Assembly (NCBI GenBank): GCA_002399235.1 | Contig: DHDH01000011.1 | Coordinates: 1 to 19,153, forward strand | Reading direction: 5' to 3' | DNA length: 19,153 nt | DNA from: Firmicutes bacterium UBA4881 | GTDB lineage: Bacteria; Bacillota; DTU065 | Part shown: positions 7,842 to 15,598 of the stretch, in pieces | Numbering within the stretch: the first letter of the stretch is position 1 | Layout: each line of letters begins with the position of its first letter | Notes under the pieces: generated by a model | What the model was told of the DNA's origin: nothing | The model's input: only the letters and a program-made list of their open reading frames with translations | The model's database searches: none | Made by a program: the position numbers and the translations under genes

Positions 7842-9191
7842 TTAAACTGACTGAATTTTTTCCGAGATACGTTTAACCTCACTATCTAGTTCAGGATCTT
7901 GGTTAATAGATTCAATAATTTTATCACAAGCATGGATTACAGTAGTATGATCCCTGCCACCAAACTCTTCGCCGATTTTTGGTAAGGAAGATTCAGTGAG
8001 CTCTCTGGATAAATACATAGCGATTTGTCTAGGAAAGGCCACTGATCTAGTACGTTTCTTAGACCGCATATCTGCAACACTTAGATTGAAATATTCCGCG
8101 ACAACTTTTTGAATTAGTTCGATGGAAATTTTTTTATTTTGGATAGGAAGAAGATCTTTAAGGGCTTCAGCTGCTAGTTCTACATCAATTGGTCTGTTGT
8201 GTAAGGAAGAATAAGCTGTAATTCTTATTAATGCTCCTTCTAATTCTCTAATATTAGAACGAATTTGTTTAGCGATAAAAAGCAAAACATCACTAGGAAC
8301 ATCAATATCTTCCATTCCAGCTTTTTTCTTTAATATAGCCATTCTTGTTTCTAGATCAGGTGGTTGAATATCTGTGGTAAGTCCCCACTCAAATCGTGAA
8401 CGTAAGCGATCTTCTAAAGTAGCAATTTCTTTTGGTAGGCGGTCACTGCAGATGACAATTTGTTTATTAGCCTCATAAAGAGAATTAAAGGTATGGAAGA
8501 ATTCTTCTTGTGTACCTTCTTTACCAGTTAAAAACTGAATGTCGTCTACTAGTAATAGATCTACAGTACGGTATTTGTTACGAAAATCTTCCATCTTGTT
8601 ATGCCTAATAGAATTAATCATATCATTAGTAAACTTTTCTGCTGATACATACATAATCTTTTTCTCAGGATGATGGGTTAAGACAAAATGTCCGATCGCT
8701 TGCATTAGGTGTGTTTTGCCTAAACCAACACCGCCATACATAAAAAGAGGATTATAAGCTTTAGCTAGAGCTTCAGCAACTGCTAAACATGCAGCATGGG
8801 CAAAAGAATTGCTTTTACCAACAACAAAGGAGTCGAAAGTATAACGAGGATTCAATCCTCGGTCGTTATTTCCTGTTTCCTTATCAATGGGAATAGTTTC
8901 CTCTTTAGAGGCAGTAGGTGCAGAACCCTTTGTGGGAAGATCATTAAAGATAAACATAGGAGTTATGTTTTGTCCAGTAAGGTTAGAGAGAATATTTTTA
9001 ATTAAGTCACCATATTTATCTTCGATCCATTCACAAGCTAAATCATCTGCTGTTTTAATATAGAGATAATTATTTTCAAATTTAACTGCTTCTGTAGGTT
9101 TAAACCACATTGAATAGGAACTCTTGCCCACTTCATTACTAACCATATCAAGAACCTGGTTCCAAAGTACTTTTATTTCATCGGCGTTCAT
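7842..9191 (-). CDS. dnaA: Chromosomal replication initiator protein DnaA
   Basis: DnaA is the AAA+ initiator that binds DnaA boxes, opens oriC and recruits the replicative helicase. I choose ATG at 9191 (449 residues, MNADEIKVLW) because an AGGAGG lies 8 nt upstream of it. Longer readings to 9224 lack this. Domain I covers roughly residues 1-75 and a variable linker about 80-115. The AAA+ core has Walker A GGVGLGKT (153-160), Walker B LLLVDD (212-217) and the arginine-finger segment LRSRFEWGL. Domain IV carries the DnaA signature helix-turn-helix, including GGRDHTTVIHA. DnaA boxes flank the gene on both sides, so autoregulation is likely. Confidence 0.98.
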   Translation of the reverse strand: MNADEIKVLWNQVLDMVSNEVGKSSYSMWFKPTEAVKFENNYLYIKTADDLACEWIEDKYGDLIKNILSNLTGQNITPMFIFNDLPTKGSAPTASKEETIPIDKETGNNDRGLNPRYTFDSFVVGKSNSFAHAACLAVAEALAKAYNPLFMYGGVGLGKTHLMQAIGHFVLTHHPEKKIMYVSAEKFTNDMINSIRHNKMEDFRNKYRTVDLLLVDDIQFLTGKEGTQEEFFHTFNSLYEANKQIVICSDRLPKEIATLEDRLRSRFEWGLTTDIQPPDLETRMAILKKKAGMEDIDVPSDVLLFIAKQIRSNIRELEGALIRITAYSSLHNRPIDVELAAEALKDLLPIQNKKISIELIQKVVAEYFNLSVADMRSKKRTRSVAFPRQIAMYLSRELTESSLPKIGEEFGGRDHTTVIHACDKIIESINQDPELDSEVKRISEKIQSV

Positions 9192-9307
9192 ACTATTAGC
9201 CTCCTGTGCAGAACTGAGTTCCAATATTCAGAATAGACGTATAAAAACAATTACAAGCATAACAAAAAATATTTAAATAAATGGTTGTGAATTATTTTGT
9301 TGATTGG

Positions 9308-9584
9308 TGTGGATATTTAAATTTAAAATGTCGCTTTAAATAGTTATCCACAGGGAAGATAAGTTCCTGCTAAGGACCGTATTAAAGTAAGATATCCAAA
9401 GGGTAATCAACAAGTTATCCACAGGGTAAAAAACTGTGGTTAAGTAGAAAAAATGCATCTCTAGCAGGGACTTTACGAAAAACTAAGCGAACACTTGATT
9501 GCATCTGTGGAAAAGTCTGTGGATAAAAGCGATGGTTTGGGGCATTAAGCTGTATCCACAAAATTATACACGTCCTGTGGATAA
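9308..9584. other. oriC upstream DnaA-box cluster
   Basis: This stretch has a high density of DnaA boxes. Exact TTATCCACA occurs at 9344-9352 and 9415-9423 (plus) and at 9518-9526 and 9576-9584 (minus). TTTTCCACA, which fits TTWTNCACA, is at 9506-9514 (minus). One-mismatch boxes are at 9308-9316, 9435-9443 and 9552-9560. TTATACACG at 9564-9572 is weaker, differing from TTATCCACA at two positions. The 14-mer AGTTATCCACAGGG occurs twice (9342 and 9413). With the cluster between dnaA and dnaN this gives an origin split by dnaA. The divergent direction of genes on the two sides supports bidirectional replication starting here. Confidence 0.9.
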
Positions 9585-10091
9585 TTAAGGCAAAAAATAC
9601 AACTTCTGCCAATCACTGCGGTTACTAATATAGGTTGAAACTGTTAAAAATGTGAAAATCGTAAAAGTAGTACTTTTGGCATAGCAAAAAAATGACCTCG
9701 CAATATCAGTGTCTCTGACTAAGCGGGGCCTCTTTTAAAAGGGTGCGAAATTATGTAGTCTAGTTTTAATTTTGCATCGATTAATCGGGTACTTTTGGAA
9801 AGATACGATATTTATATTGTAGAATAAGAATCATATTTACACAATAGAGGACAGAGAGCGTTTAATCTGGTTAGTGCATTTTAGCTTAATTAACTAGCTG
9901 TAAACAGACCAAATTCAATAAAAATAATCTTAAAAAGGATAATGATTAAATAAGTTATGACTAAGATACAATAAGTATTGTGAGACCGAACTACTGTTAG
10001 TCTGGAGAGAACCATAAAATAGGGAAAGCGTTATTTTTACCTATTACTTATTAAAAATCATTCATAATCTTATTGTGATGAGCACAGTTTC
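9585..10091. other. Gene-free A/T-rich stretch between oriC and rpmH
   Basis: No coding sequence can be supported over about 500 nt. Visible elements are a perfect inverted repeat AAAAGTAGTACTTTT (9663-9677), a hairpin followed by CTCTTTT (9696-9736), a 10-nt direct repeat GTACTTTTGG (9670 and 9789), and a palindrome ACAATAAGTATTGT (9968-9981). None is a recognised family. The stretch could hold extra regulatory sites for dnaA or rpmH, or a short untranslated transcript. Confidence 0.5.
9696..9736 (+). terminator. Terminator-like hairpin upstream of rpmH
   Basis: On the plus strand CCTCGC (9696-9701) pairs with GCGGGG (9723-9728) with one wobble. An inner TCAG/CTGA stem (9706-9709 with 9715-9718) is nested inside. 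CCTCTTTT follows. No gene reads into it from the left on this strand, so what it would terminate is unclear. The same sequence on the minus strand has a C-A mismatch in the stem but a run of seven Ts after it. Confidence 0.35.
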
Positions 10092-10121
10092 TTGACATGA
10101 GTTCTAAGAATGCTCTATAAT
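10092..10121 (+). promoter_or_regulatory. Sigma-A-type promoter for rpmH
   Basis: A perfect -35 hexamer TTGACA (10092-10097) and a perfect -10 hexamer TATAAT (10116-10121) are separated by 18 nt. Transcription would start near 10128, giving a leader of about 70 nt before rpmH. The leader contains an imperfect hairpin: AATGCC (10130-10135) with GGCATT (10155-10160), and inside it TTCG (10138-10141) with CGAA (10146-10149). The strength of the promoter fits the high demand for a ribosomal protein. Confidence 0.85.
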
Positions 10122-10199
10122 TGAGCGAGAATGCCTGTTCGAATGCGAATTTGGGGCATTATCAGGCCAGCATTGGCGGCAAAAGGAGGTTAGCCAGGT

Positions 10200-10334
10200 A
10201 TGAAGCGGACATTCCAGCCAAAGGTTCGTCGTCGTAAAAGAACCCATGGTTTCCTGGCGAGAATGCGCACTCCAGGCGGACGCAACGTGATTAGACGCCG
10301 CCGCAGTAAGGGTCGCAAGGTAATCAGTGCTTAA
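10200..10334 (+). CDS. rpmH: 50S ribosomal protein L34
   Basis: This is a 44-residue, highly basic protein of the large ribosomal subunit. The reading from ATG 10200 begins MKRTFQP and has the family pattern HGFLARM, then TPGGRNVI, then a cluster of arginines and lysines. The TAA is at 10332. A strong AAAGGAGG ribosome site lies about 10 nt upstream. The gene is clearly richer in G+C than its neighbours, as expected from its Arg/Gly-rich content. It has its own strong promoter and is followed by a 9-bp hairpin before rnpA. Confidence 0.97.
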   Translation: MKRTFQPKVRRRKRTHGFLARMRTPGGRNVIRRRRSKGRKVISA

Positions 10335-10345
10335 AAAGTAATAGG

Positions 10346-10369
10346 AGCGGAGCCTAAAATGGCTCCGCT
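10346..10369 (+). promoter_or_regulatory. Strong hairpin between rpmH and rnpA
   Basis: AGCGGAGCC (10346-10354) and GGCTCCGCT (10361-10369) form a perfect 9-bp GC-rich stem with a 6-nt loop. Two more pairs are possible beyond a mismatch. No T tract follows, so it is more likely an RNA-processing or stability hairpin, or a partial attenuator lowering rnpA relative to rpmH, than a full terminator. Confidence 0.5.
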
Positions 10370-10418
10370 ACTGCTATGTAGAGCAAGCATTAGGGGGCAG
10401 AAGTGGGGTGACAACACT

Positions 10419-10775
10419 TTGGAACGTTTAAAGAGTAATAGCGATTTTGGAAAAGTGTATCGAGAGGGCAAATATTCTGCTGATTCACTTGTTGTAATCC
10501 ATTATCTGCCAAACAAATTAGATTATAGTAGAATTGGTTTTTCTGTAAGCAAAAAAGTTGGTAACAGTGTAATGCGCAATTTAATTAAAAGAAGAATGAG
10601 AGAAATTGTTAGAAATTTTTACCCCCATATTGTGCCTGGATATGATATTGTTATAAGTGCTAGAATGGGTGCTAACAAAGCTAATTTTAATGGTTTAAAC
10701 CATAGCCTTAGACAAGCATTGTGGCGTTCTTCTTTATTAATAAAAGAGGAGAGAAAGCCAAAGAGTGGAAATTAG
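10419..10775 (+). CDS. rnpA: Ribonuclease P protein component
   Basis: This protein subunit assists the RNase P RNA in removing 5' leaders from tRNA precursors. I place the start at TTG 10419 (MERLKSNSDFGKVY, 118 residues), 8 nt after a GGGGTG site. An upstream in-frame ATG at 10359 lies inside the preceding hairpin, and the extra 20 residues do not resemble the family. The RNR signature is at residues 48-62 (GNSVMRNLIKRRMRE), preceded by RIGFSVSKKV. The protein is basic throughout and of usual length. It is followed after 19 nt by yidD. Confidence 0.94.
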   Translation: MERLKSNSDFGKVYREGKYSADSLVVIHYLPNKLDYSRIGFSVSKKVGNSVMRNLIKRRMREIVRNFYPHIVPGYDIVISARMGANKANFNGLNHSLRQALWRSSLLIKEERKPKSGN

Positions 10776-10794
10776 TCTGGGAGTCCGATGGAAA

Positions 10795-11004
10795 ATGAAA
10801 AAATTTTTATTAATGTTAATTAGAGGCTACCAGTTATTTATTTCGCCACTTTTCCCAGGTAAATGTCGTTTTTACCCTACCTGTTCTAATTACGCCATAG
10901 AAGCTATCGAGCGTTATGGTACAGGCAAAGGGATTATTATGGCAATAAAGCGAATTTTGAAATGCCACCCTTTTCATCCTGGAGGATATGATCCTGTTAA
11001 GTAA
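10795..11004 (+). CDS. yidD: Membrane protein insertion efficiency factor YidD
   Basis: This is a small protein that promotes membrane-protein insertion together with YidC. The start at ATG 10795 gives 69 residues (MKKFLLMLIRGYQLF), the normal length. A longer in-frame ATG at 10765 overlaps rnpA and lacks a ribosome site. Family marks are ISPLFPGKCRFYPTCSNYA, with C24 and C30, and CHPFHPGGYDPV at the end. The short N-terminal amphipathic or hydrophobic segment suggests inner-face membrane association. It lies between rnpA and yidC, the usual arrangement. Confidence 0.95.
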   Translation: MKKFLLMLIRGYQLFISPLFPGKCRFYPTCSNYAIEAIERYGTGKGIIMAIKRILKCHPFHPGGYDPVK

Positions 11005-11019
11005 TGGAGGTAGGAAAGC

Positions 11020-11649
11020 TTGCAATTTATAAGCAAATGGTTTGCAGATTTACTGCAATTCTTTTATGGTCTGACCAATAATTATGGAATGGCCATTTTG
11101 TTGTTGACTGTAACATATCGTTTAGTTTTAATCCCATTATCATGGACACAAAGAAAATCTATGATACAGATGAAAGAGTTGGCACCAAAACAAAAAGAGA
11201 TTCAGGAAAAATATAAAGACAATCCTCAAGAAGCAAACAAAAGGATTTTGGAGCTATACAAGGAAAAAAAAGCTAACCCTTTTAGTGGTTGTTTAGTTGC
11301 ATTACTTCAATTACCTATTGCTATAATTCTGTTTAATGTGCTACGCAGTACAGATGTTACAGGCGTTAGTTTCTTGTGGATCAAAGATCTAAGTAAGCCA
11401 GATCTTATTTTAGTTTTGCTAACTGGCTTAGTAGCCTACTTTCAAATGTCAGCAGAAGCGACAGATGCCAATAAAACAACAGCAATTACATTTCCTATCT
11501 TTATTACTTTCATTGGTATGACTATAGCTTCGGGAGTCTCTTTGTACTTATTTGCTACCTATGTGCTGTCATATGCTGAAAATAGTGTTATGACTATGCT
11601 CTTTAATAGGAAAAAGGCGGGGGTAGAGGGAGGCAAACAAAATGATTAG
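11020..11649 (+). CDS. yidC: Membrane protein insertase YidC/Oxa1
   Basis: This insertase places proteins in the cytoplasmic membrane, alone or with Sec. The start is TTG 11020, 9 nt after GGAGG. The 209-residue protein is the short form without a lipoprotein signal. A first membrane segment at about residues 22-41 contains R34 (TYRLVLIP), the conserved arginine of the hydrophilic groove. A charged cytoplasmic hairpin (about 43-88) follows, then further hydrophobic segments around 93-112, 127-145 and 155-185. The end overlaps jag by 8 nt, so the two are probably translationally coupled. Confidence 0.95.
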   Translation: MQFISKWFADLLQFFYGLTNNYGMAILLLTVTYRLVLIPLSWTQRKSMIQMKELAPKQKEIQEKYKDNPQEANKRILELYKEKKANPFSGCLVALLQLPIAIILFNVLRSTDVTGVSFLWIKDLSKPDLILVLLTGLVAYFQMSAEATDANKTTAITFPIFITFIGMTIASGVSLYLFATYVLSYAENSVMTMLFNRKKAGVEGGKQND

Positions 11650-12268
11650 GGTTGAACAAACTGGTAAAACAGTTGAAGAAGCTATTGAGATAGTATTAAA
11701 AGAAAATAATGTAACAAAAGAAGATATCAATGTTACTATTATTGATGAAGGTAAAAAAGGCTTTTTGGGCTTTGGCACTAAAGAAGCCAAAATTGTTGTA
11801 GAGATTAAAGATGAAAAAGATAAGAAAAAAGAAATAGCTTTAAAATTTATAACAGAAGTAGTAGAGAAAATGGGTATCACTGCTACAATAGATATAAGAG
11901 AAGAAGCAGAAAACTTGTATATTGAAATTGATAGCTCTGATATTGGTATTATTATTGGTCGCCGTGGCGAAACATTAGATGCTTTGCAGTATTTAGCAGG
12001 GTTGGTTGTGAATAAAAAAGCCTCTTCCTGGACAAGAGTAATTCTTGATGCTTCTGGTTACAGAAAAAGAAGAGAAGAATCTTTAATTGATTTAGCTCGT
12101 AAGAAAGCAGACAGAGTGAAACACACAAGAAGAAAAGTTTCTTTAGAACCAATGAATCCTCAGGAAAGAAGGATTATCCATACTGCTTTACAGGATGACC
12201 CGATGGTTACCACATTCAGCGAAGGAGAAGAACCTTATCGTCGTGTGGTTATTGCCTTAAAAAAGTAA
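11642..12268 (+). CDS. jag: RNA-binding protein Jag/KhpB
   Basis: This 208-residue RNA-binding protein (Jag, also KhpB or EloR) is linked in other Bacillota to cell elongation and small-RNA biology. Three domains are visible: an N-terminal Jag-N domain (about 1-50, with GKKGFLGFGTKEAKI), a KH-II domain with the GxxG loop GRRG at 106-109, and a C-terminal R3H domain (about 145-208, with NPQERRIIH). An acidic and basic charged linker joins the first two. The ATG at 11642 has a GGGAGG site inside the end of yidC. A strong terminator follows within 10 nt. Confidence 0.95.
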   Translation: MIRVEQTGKTVEEAIEIVLKENNVTKEDINVTIIDEGKKGFLGFGTKEAKIVVEIKDEKDKKKEIALKFITEVVEKMGITATIDIREEAENLYIEIDSSDIGIIIGRRGETLDALQYLAGLVVNKKASSWTRVILDASGYRKRREESLIDLARKKADRVKHTRRKVSLEPMNPQERRIIHTALQDDPMVTTFSEGEEPYRRVVIALKK

Positions 12269-12276
12269 GCTGATAA

Positions 12277-12306
12277 GGTGCGTACCTTGAGGTGCGCACC
12301 CTTTTT
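12277..12306 (+). terminator. Intrinsic terminator after jag
   Basis: GGTGCGTACC (12277-12286) pairs with GGTGCGCACC (12291-12300) over 10 bp with one wobble and a TTGA loop. CTTTTT follows at once. It closes the rpmH-rnpA-yidD-yidC-jag unit and implies that mnmE, 62 nt further on, has its own promoter or depends on readthrough. Confidence 0.9.
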
Positions 12307-12367
12307 AATCAAAAGAAAGCGTAAAATCCATAATATAAAAAAGATAATATCCCTTGGAGGGCACAAT

Positions 12368-13720
12368 ATGGATACTATTGCAGCGATAGCCACACCGCTT
12401 GGTGAAGGCGGTATTGGCATTATTAGAGTAAGCGGAACAAAATCAATTGAAATAGCCAATAACTTGGCTAGTGTTGATTTGACAAAATTATTACCCCGGA
12501 AAATGACTTTAGGGTATGTAGTAGATAATGGTAAGCACCTTGATCAAGTTTTATGGGTGGTTATGCCTGGTCCCCACAGTTTTACTGGCGAAGATGTTGT
12601 AGAGATCCATTGTCATGGTGGTTTAAAAGTTACTGAACTAGTTTTAGAAGCTGTAATTACAGCAGGAGCAAGATTAGCTGAACCCGGAGAATTTAGTAAA
12701 AGAGCTTTTCTAAATGGTAAAATAGATCTAGCTCAAGCCGAAGCCATAATTGATGTAATTAGAGCTAAAACAGATACATCACTGCGAGTGGCATTTAGAA
12801 TTTTAGAGGGCGACTTATCTAAAACAATTGAAAAAAACAGACAAGTATTGCTCGGTATACTTGCTGCAATTGAAGCTAGTATAGACTATCCAGAAGATGT
12901 TGAAGAACCTGACAGGTTTAGTCTCAAAGAAAAGGTACAGTCCATAATTGGAGATATTAATAAGTTAACCGAATCTTTTGCCAGAGGGAAATCTTTACGC
13001 GAGGGATTTTTAGTAACAATAGTTGGCAGACCTAATGTTGGTAAATCAAGTCTTCTTAATTATTTAGCTAAAGAAGAAAGAGCTATAGTTACCGATATTC
13101 CGGGAACTACTCGAGATGTTGTGGAAGTAGAGATTAATATCAGAGGAGTTCCTGTGATAATTGCCGATACAGCTGGACTAAGATCGACAGTTGATCCTGT
13201 AGAATCTATAGGTGTTAGCAAATCAAGAGAATATTTACAAAAAGCAGATCTTTGTCTATGGGTATTAGATAATAGTGAAGCTCTGACAGAAGAAGACAAG
13301 CAAATAGCTACTCTTCTCCGGGATAAACCTGTTTTAATTTTGCTTAACAAACAAGATAAGCCTGCTAAAATTAAAATAGACGATCTAGATGCACTAAACT
13401 TAAATAGTAAGCTGTTACCACTTTCTTTAAAAGAAGGTACTGGGTTTACTGATTTTTTTAATGAGTTAGAAAATCAAGTAGGTTTTTCTGGTTATGAAAC
13501 AACCGAGGAAATTCTTTTGACCAGGGTGAGGCATCGTAGAGCACTAGAACGAGCTGCAGAGTCTCTTAGTCAAGTAGAGGTTAACCTTTACAATCAACCA
13601 ATGGATTTATTGGTAGTTGATATTAGACAAGCATATCTATCTTTAGGTGAGGTAACTGGGCAAACAGTCAAAGAAGAAATAATAGATAAAATATTCCAAG
13701 AATTCTGTTTAGGGAAGTAG
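12368..13720 (+). CDS. mnmE: tRNA modification GTPase MnmE
   Basis: MnmE works with MnmG to place a carboxymethylaminomethyl-type group on the wobble uridine (U34) of certain tRNAs. The start is ATG 12368 (MDTIAAIATPLGEGGIG, 450 residues), with GGAGG 7 nt upstream. An upstream in-frame ATG at 12278 lies within the jag terminator and is rejected. The N-terminal folate-binding domain covers about 1-118. A GTPase domain is inserted in a helical domain, with G1 GRPNVGKS (220-227), G2 in PGTTRDV, G3 DTAG and G4 NKQD. The C-terminal CLGK motif with the active cysteine is present (447-450). It abuts mnmG directly. Confidence 0.97.
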   Translation: MDTIAAIATPLGEGGIGIIRVSGTKSIEIANNLASVDLTKLLPRKMTLGYVVDNGKHLDQVLWVVMPGPHSFTGEDVVEIHCHGGLKVTELVLEAVITAGARLAEPGEFSKRAFLNGKIDLAQAEAIIDVIRAKTDTSLRVAFRILEGDLSKTIEKNRQVLLGILAAIEASIDYPEDVEEPDRFSLKEKVQSIIGDINKLTESFARGKSLREGFLVTIVGRPNVGKSSLLNYLAKEERAIVTDIPGTTRDVVEVEINIRGVPVIIADTAGLRSTVDPVESIGVSKSREYLQKADLCLWVLDNSEALTEEDKQIATLLRDKPVLILLNKQDKPAKIKIDDLDALNLNSKLLPLSLKEGTGFTDFFNELENQVGFSGYETTEEILLTRVRHRRALERAAESLSQVEVNLYNQPMDLLVVDIRQAYLSLGEVTGQTVKEEIIDKIFQEFCLGK

Positions 13721-15598
13721 GTGAATGTTTTGGACTATGATGTAATTGTTGTAGGTACAGGCCATGCTGGTTCGGAAGCTGCACTTGCTGCTGCAAGAAT
13801 GGGTATGAAGACTTTAGCCCTTACTGTAAATAAAGAAAATATTGCTGCGATGGATTGCAATCCTTCTCTTGGTGGTCCAGGTAAAGGTCATATAGTTAGA
13901 GAGATCGATGCTTTAGGTGGAGAAATGGGTAGAAATATAGATGCTACCTATATCCAACTAAGGATGCTTAATACCAAAAAGGGTCCGGCTGTGCAAGCAT
14001 TAAGAGCACAAGCTGATAAACATCGGTATTCTCAACGTATGAGATATGTTATGGAAAACCAAGAAAATCTCTGGGTTAAACAAGGTAATGTAACATCGCT
14101 ACTAATAGAAGAAGGAAAAGTACAAGGAGTCATATTAAAAACCGGCCGTGTTTATCGAAGTAAAGCAGTTATTCTCACTACAGGTACTTATCTAGGTGGA
14201 CAAGTTTTTATCGGTTTAGAAGTTAATTATTTAGCTGGACCAAGTGGACAACAATCAGCTTCTGAGCTAAGTGAAAGTTTAAGAGCTATGGGATTACATT
14301 TACTTAGATATAAAACAGGTACGTCACCAAGAGTTGATGGAAAAACCATTGATTACAGTAAGCTTGATCAACAACCAAGTGAACCAGTACCTTTTTCTTT
14401 TAGTTATGATGAAGTAGAAATTAGACCTGATGATGTACCCTGTTATATCACCCATACAACCACTATAACTCATGAAATAATTGAAAAAAATCTAACTAAA
14501 GCCGCTATGTATAGTGGGGCTATCACTGGTGTAGGTCCTCGCTATTGTCCTTCGATTGAAGCTAAATTAGTTAAATTTCCTGGCAGAGAAGGACACCAAA
14601 TATTTATTGAACCAGAAGGTCTCTATACAACAGAAAAATATTTAGCTGGCGTTTCGACTTCTTTACCAGAAGAGATACAATTAGAATTCTTAAGAACTAT
14701 ACCAGGTCTAGAGAATGTGGAGATCGTTAGACCGGGGTATGCTATCGAATATGATGCTATAGATCCCCGCGAACTTGATTTGACTTTAGAGCTTATTAAG
14801 TATCCAGGTCTATACTGTGCTGGCCAAATTAATGGTAGCTCAGGATATGAGGAAGCAGCTGCCCAAGGTTTGATTGCTGGTATTAATGCAGTACAGAAGA
14901 TTAAAGGTAAGGGACCTTTTGTTCTGGATCGTTCTGAAGCTTATATCGGAGTTCTAATTGATGACCTTGTTACTAAGGGGACCGAAGAACCATATAGGAT
15001 GATGACAAGTAGAGCTGAATATAGACTTTTACTTAGACAAAGTAATGCCGACCTGCGCCTTACACCCAAAGCTAGGGCAGTAGGTTTAATAGATGATAAA
15101 CGTTGGGCAATGTTTAATAACAGAAAAATGGCCATAGAAAATGAAATTGCTCGCTTAAAAAATACTAAAATTTATCCTACTAGTGCAGTGAACGAACTTA
15201 TGGTTCAAATAGGTAGTATGCTCCTAAAAGATGTTGCCACTTTAGCAGATATTTTACGTAGACCTGAGATGGATTATGAAAAACTGAGCATTTTGGATAA
15301 AGATCGCCAAGAGTTATCTAGTGATGTAATTTATGAAGTTGAGACTCAAATCATATACGATGGCTATATAAGTAGAGCTTTAGCCGAAGTGGAAGAGTTT
15401 AGAAAAGTGGAAGCTTTAGCATTAGATATTGATTTAGAGTACTCTAAGATTATTGGTTTGTCATCAGAAGCAAAAGAGAAGTTAACTGCTATTAAACCAC
15501 GTTCTGTGGGGCAAGCATCTCGTATTAGTGGTGTGTCACCAGCAGATATAACAGCTTTAATTATTTATTTGAAAGGAAGAGGTATACATGTGGACTGA
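13721..15598 (+). CDS. mnmG: tRNA U34 modification enzyme MnmG (GidA)
   Basis: This is the FAD-dependent partner of MnmE in wobble-uridine modification. It has 625 residues. The Rossmann dinucleotide motif GTGHAG is at 12-17. The two conserved cysteines are C46 in MDCNPSLGGPGKG and C276 in PRYCPSIE. The C-terminal helical domain ends in the usual SRISGVSPADI pattern. The start is GTG 13721, immediately after the mnmE stop. TTG 13730 (MDYDVIVVG) is a plausible alternative because AGGTGA lies just before it. The 3' end overlaps rsmG by 11 nt. Confidence 0.97.
   Translation: MNVLDYDVIVVGTGHAGSEAALAAARMGMKTLALTVNKENIAAMDCNPSLGGPGKGHIVREIDALGGEMGRNIDATYIQLRMLNTKKGPAVQALRAQADKHRYSQRMRYVMENQENLWVKQGNVTSLLIEEGKVQGVILKTGRVYRSKAVILTTGTYLGGQVFIGLEVNYLAGPSGQQSASELSESLRAMGLHLLRYKTGTSPRVDGKTIDYSKLDQQPSEPVPFSFSYDEVEIRPDDVPCYITHTTTITHEIIEKNLTKAAMYSGAITGVGPRYCPSIEAKLVKFPGREGHQIFIEPEGLYTTEKYLAGVSTSLPEEIQLEFLRTIPGLENVEIVRPGYAIEYDAIDPRELDLTLELIKYPGLYCAGQINGSSGYEEAAAQGLIAGINAVQKIKGKGPFVLDRSEAYIGVLIDDLVTKGTEEPYRMMTSRAEYRLLLRQSNADLRLTPKARAVGLIDDKRWAMFNNRKMAIENEIARLKNTKIYPTSAVNELMVQIGSMLLKDVATLADILRRPEMDYEKLSILDKDRQELSSDVIYEVETQIIYDGYISRALAEVEEFRKVEALALDIDLEYSKIIGLSSEAKEKLTAIKPRSVGQASRISGVSPADITALIIYLKGRGIHVD

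Noticed and set aside
9415..9612. 65-codon minus-strand reading frame across the DnaA boxes
   Set aside because: It has no ribosome site or family resemblance and is explained by the origin's DnaA-box sequence.
122..10075. 14-nt direct repeat TCATAATCTTATTG at 122 and 10062
   Set aside because: About one such match is expected by chance in a 19-kb A/T-rich sequence, and the flanks do not match.
10359..10418. Longer rnpA start at ATG 10359
   Set aside because: It lies in a strong hairpin with no ribosome site, and the added residues do not resemble RnpA.
11569..11880. 103-codon minus-strand reading frame opposite yidC and jag
   Set aside because: It is a low-complexity Ser/Ile/Leu-rich antisense shadow of two well-recognised genes.
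12278..12367. Longer mnmE start at ATG 12278
   Set aside because: The start is inside the jag terminator. The family N-terminus begins at ATG 12368 with a good ribosome site.
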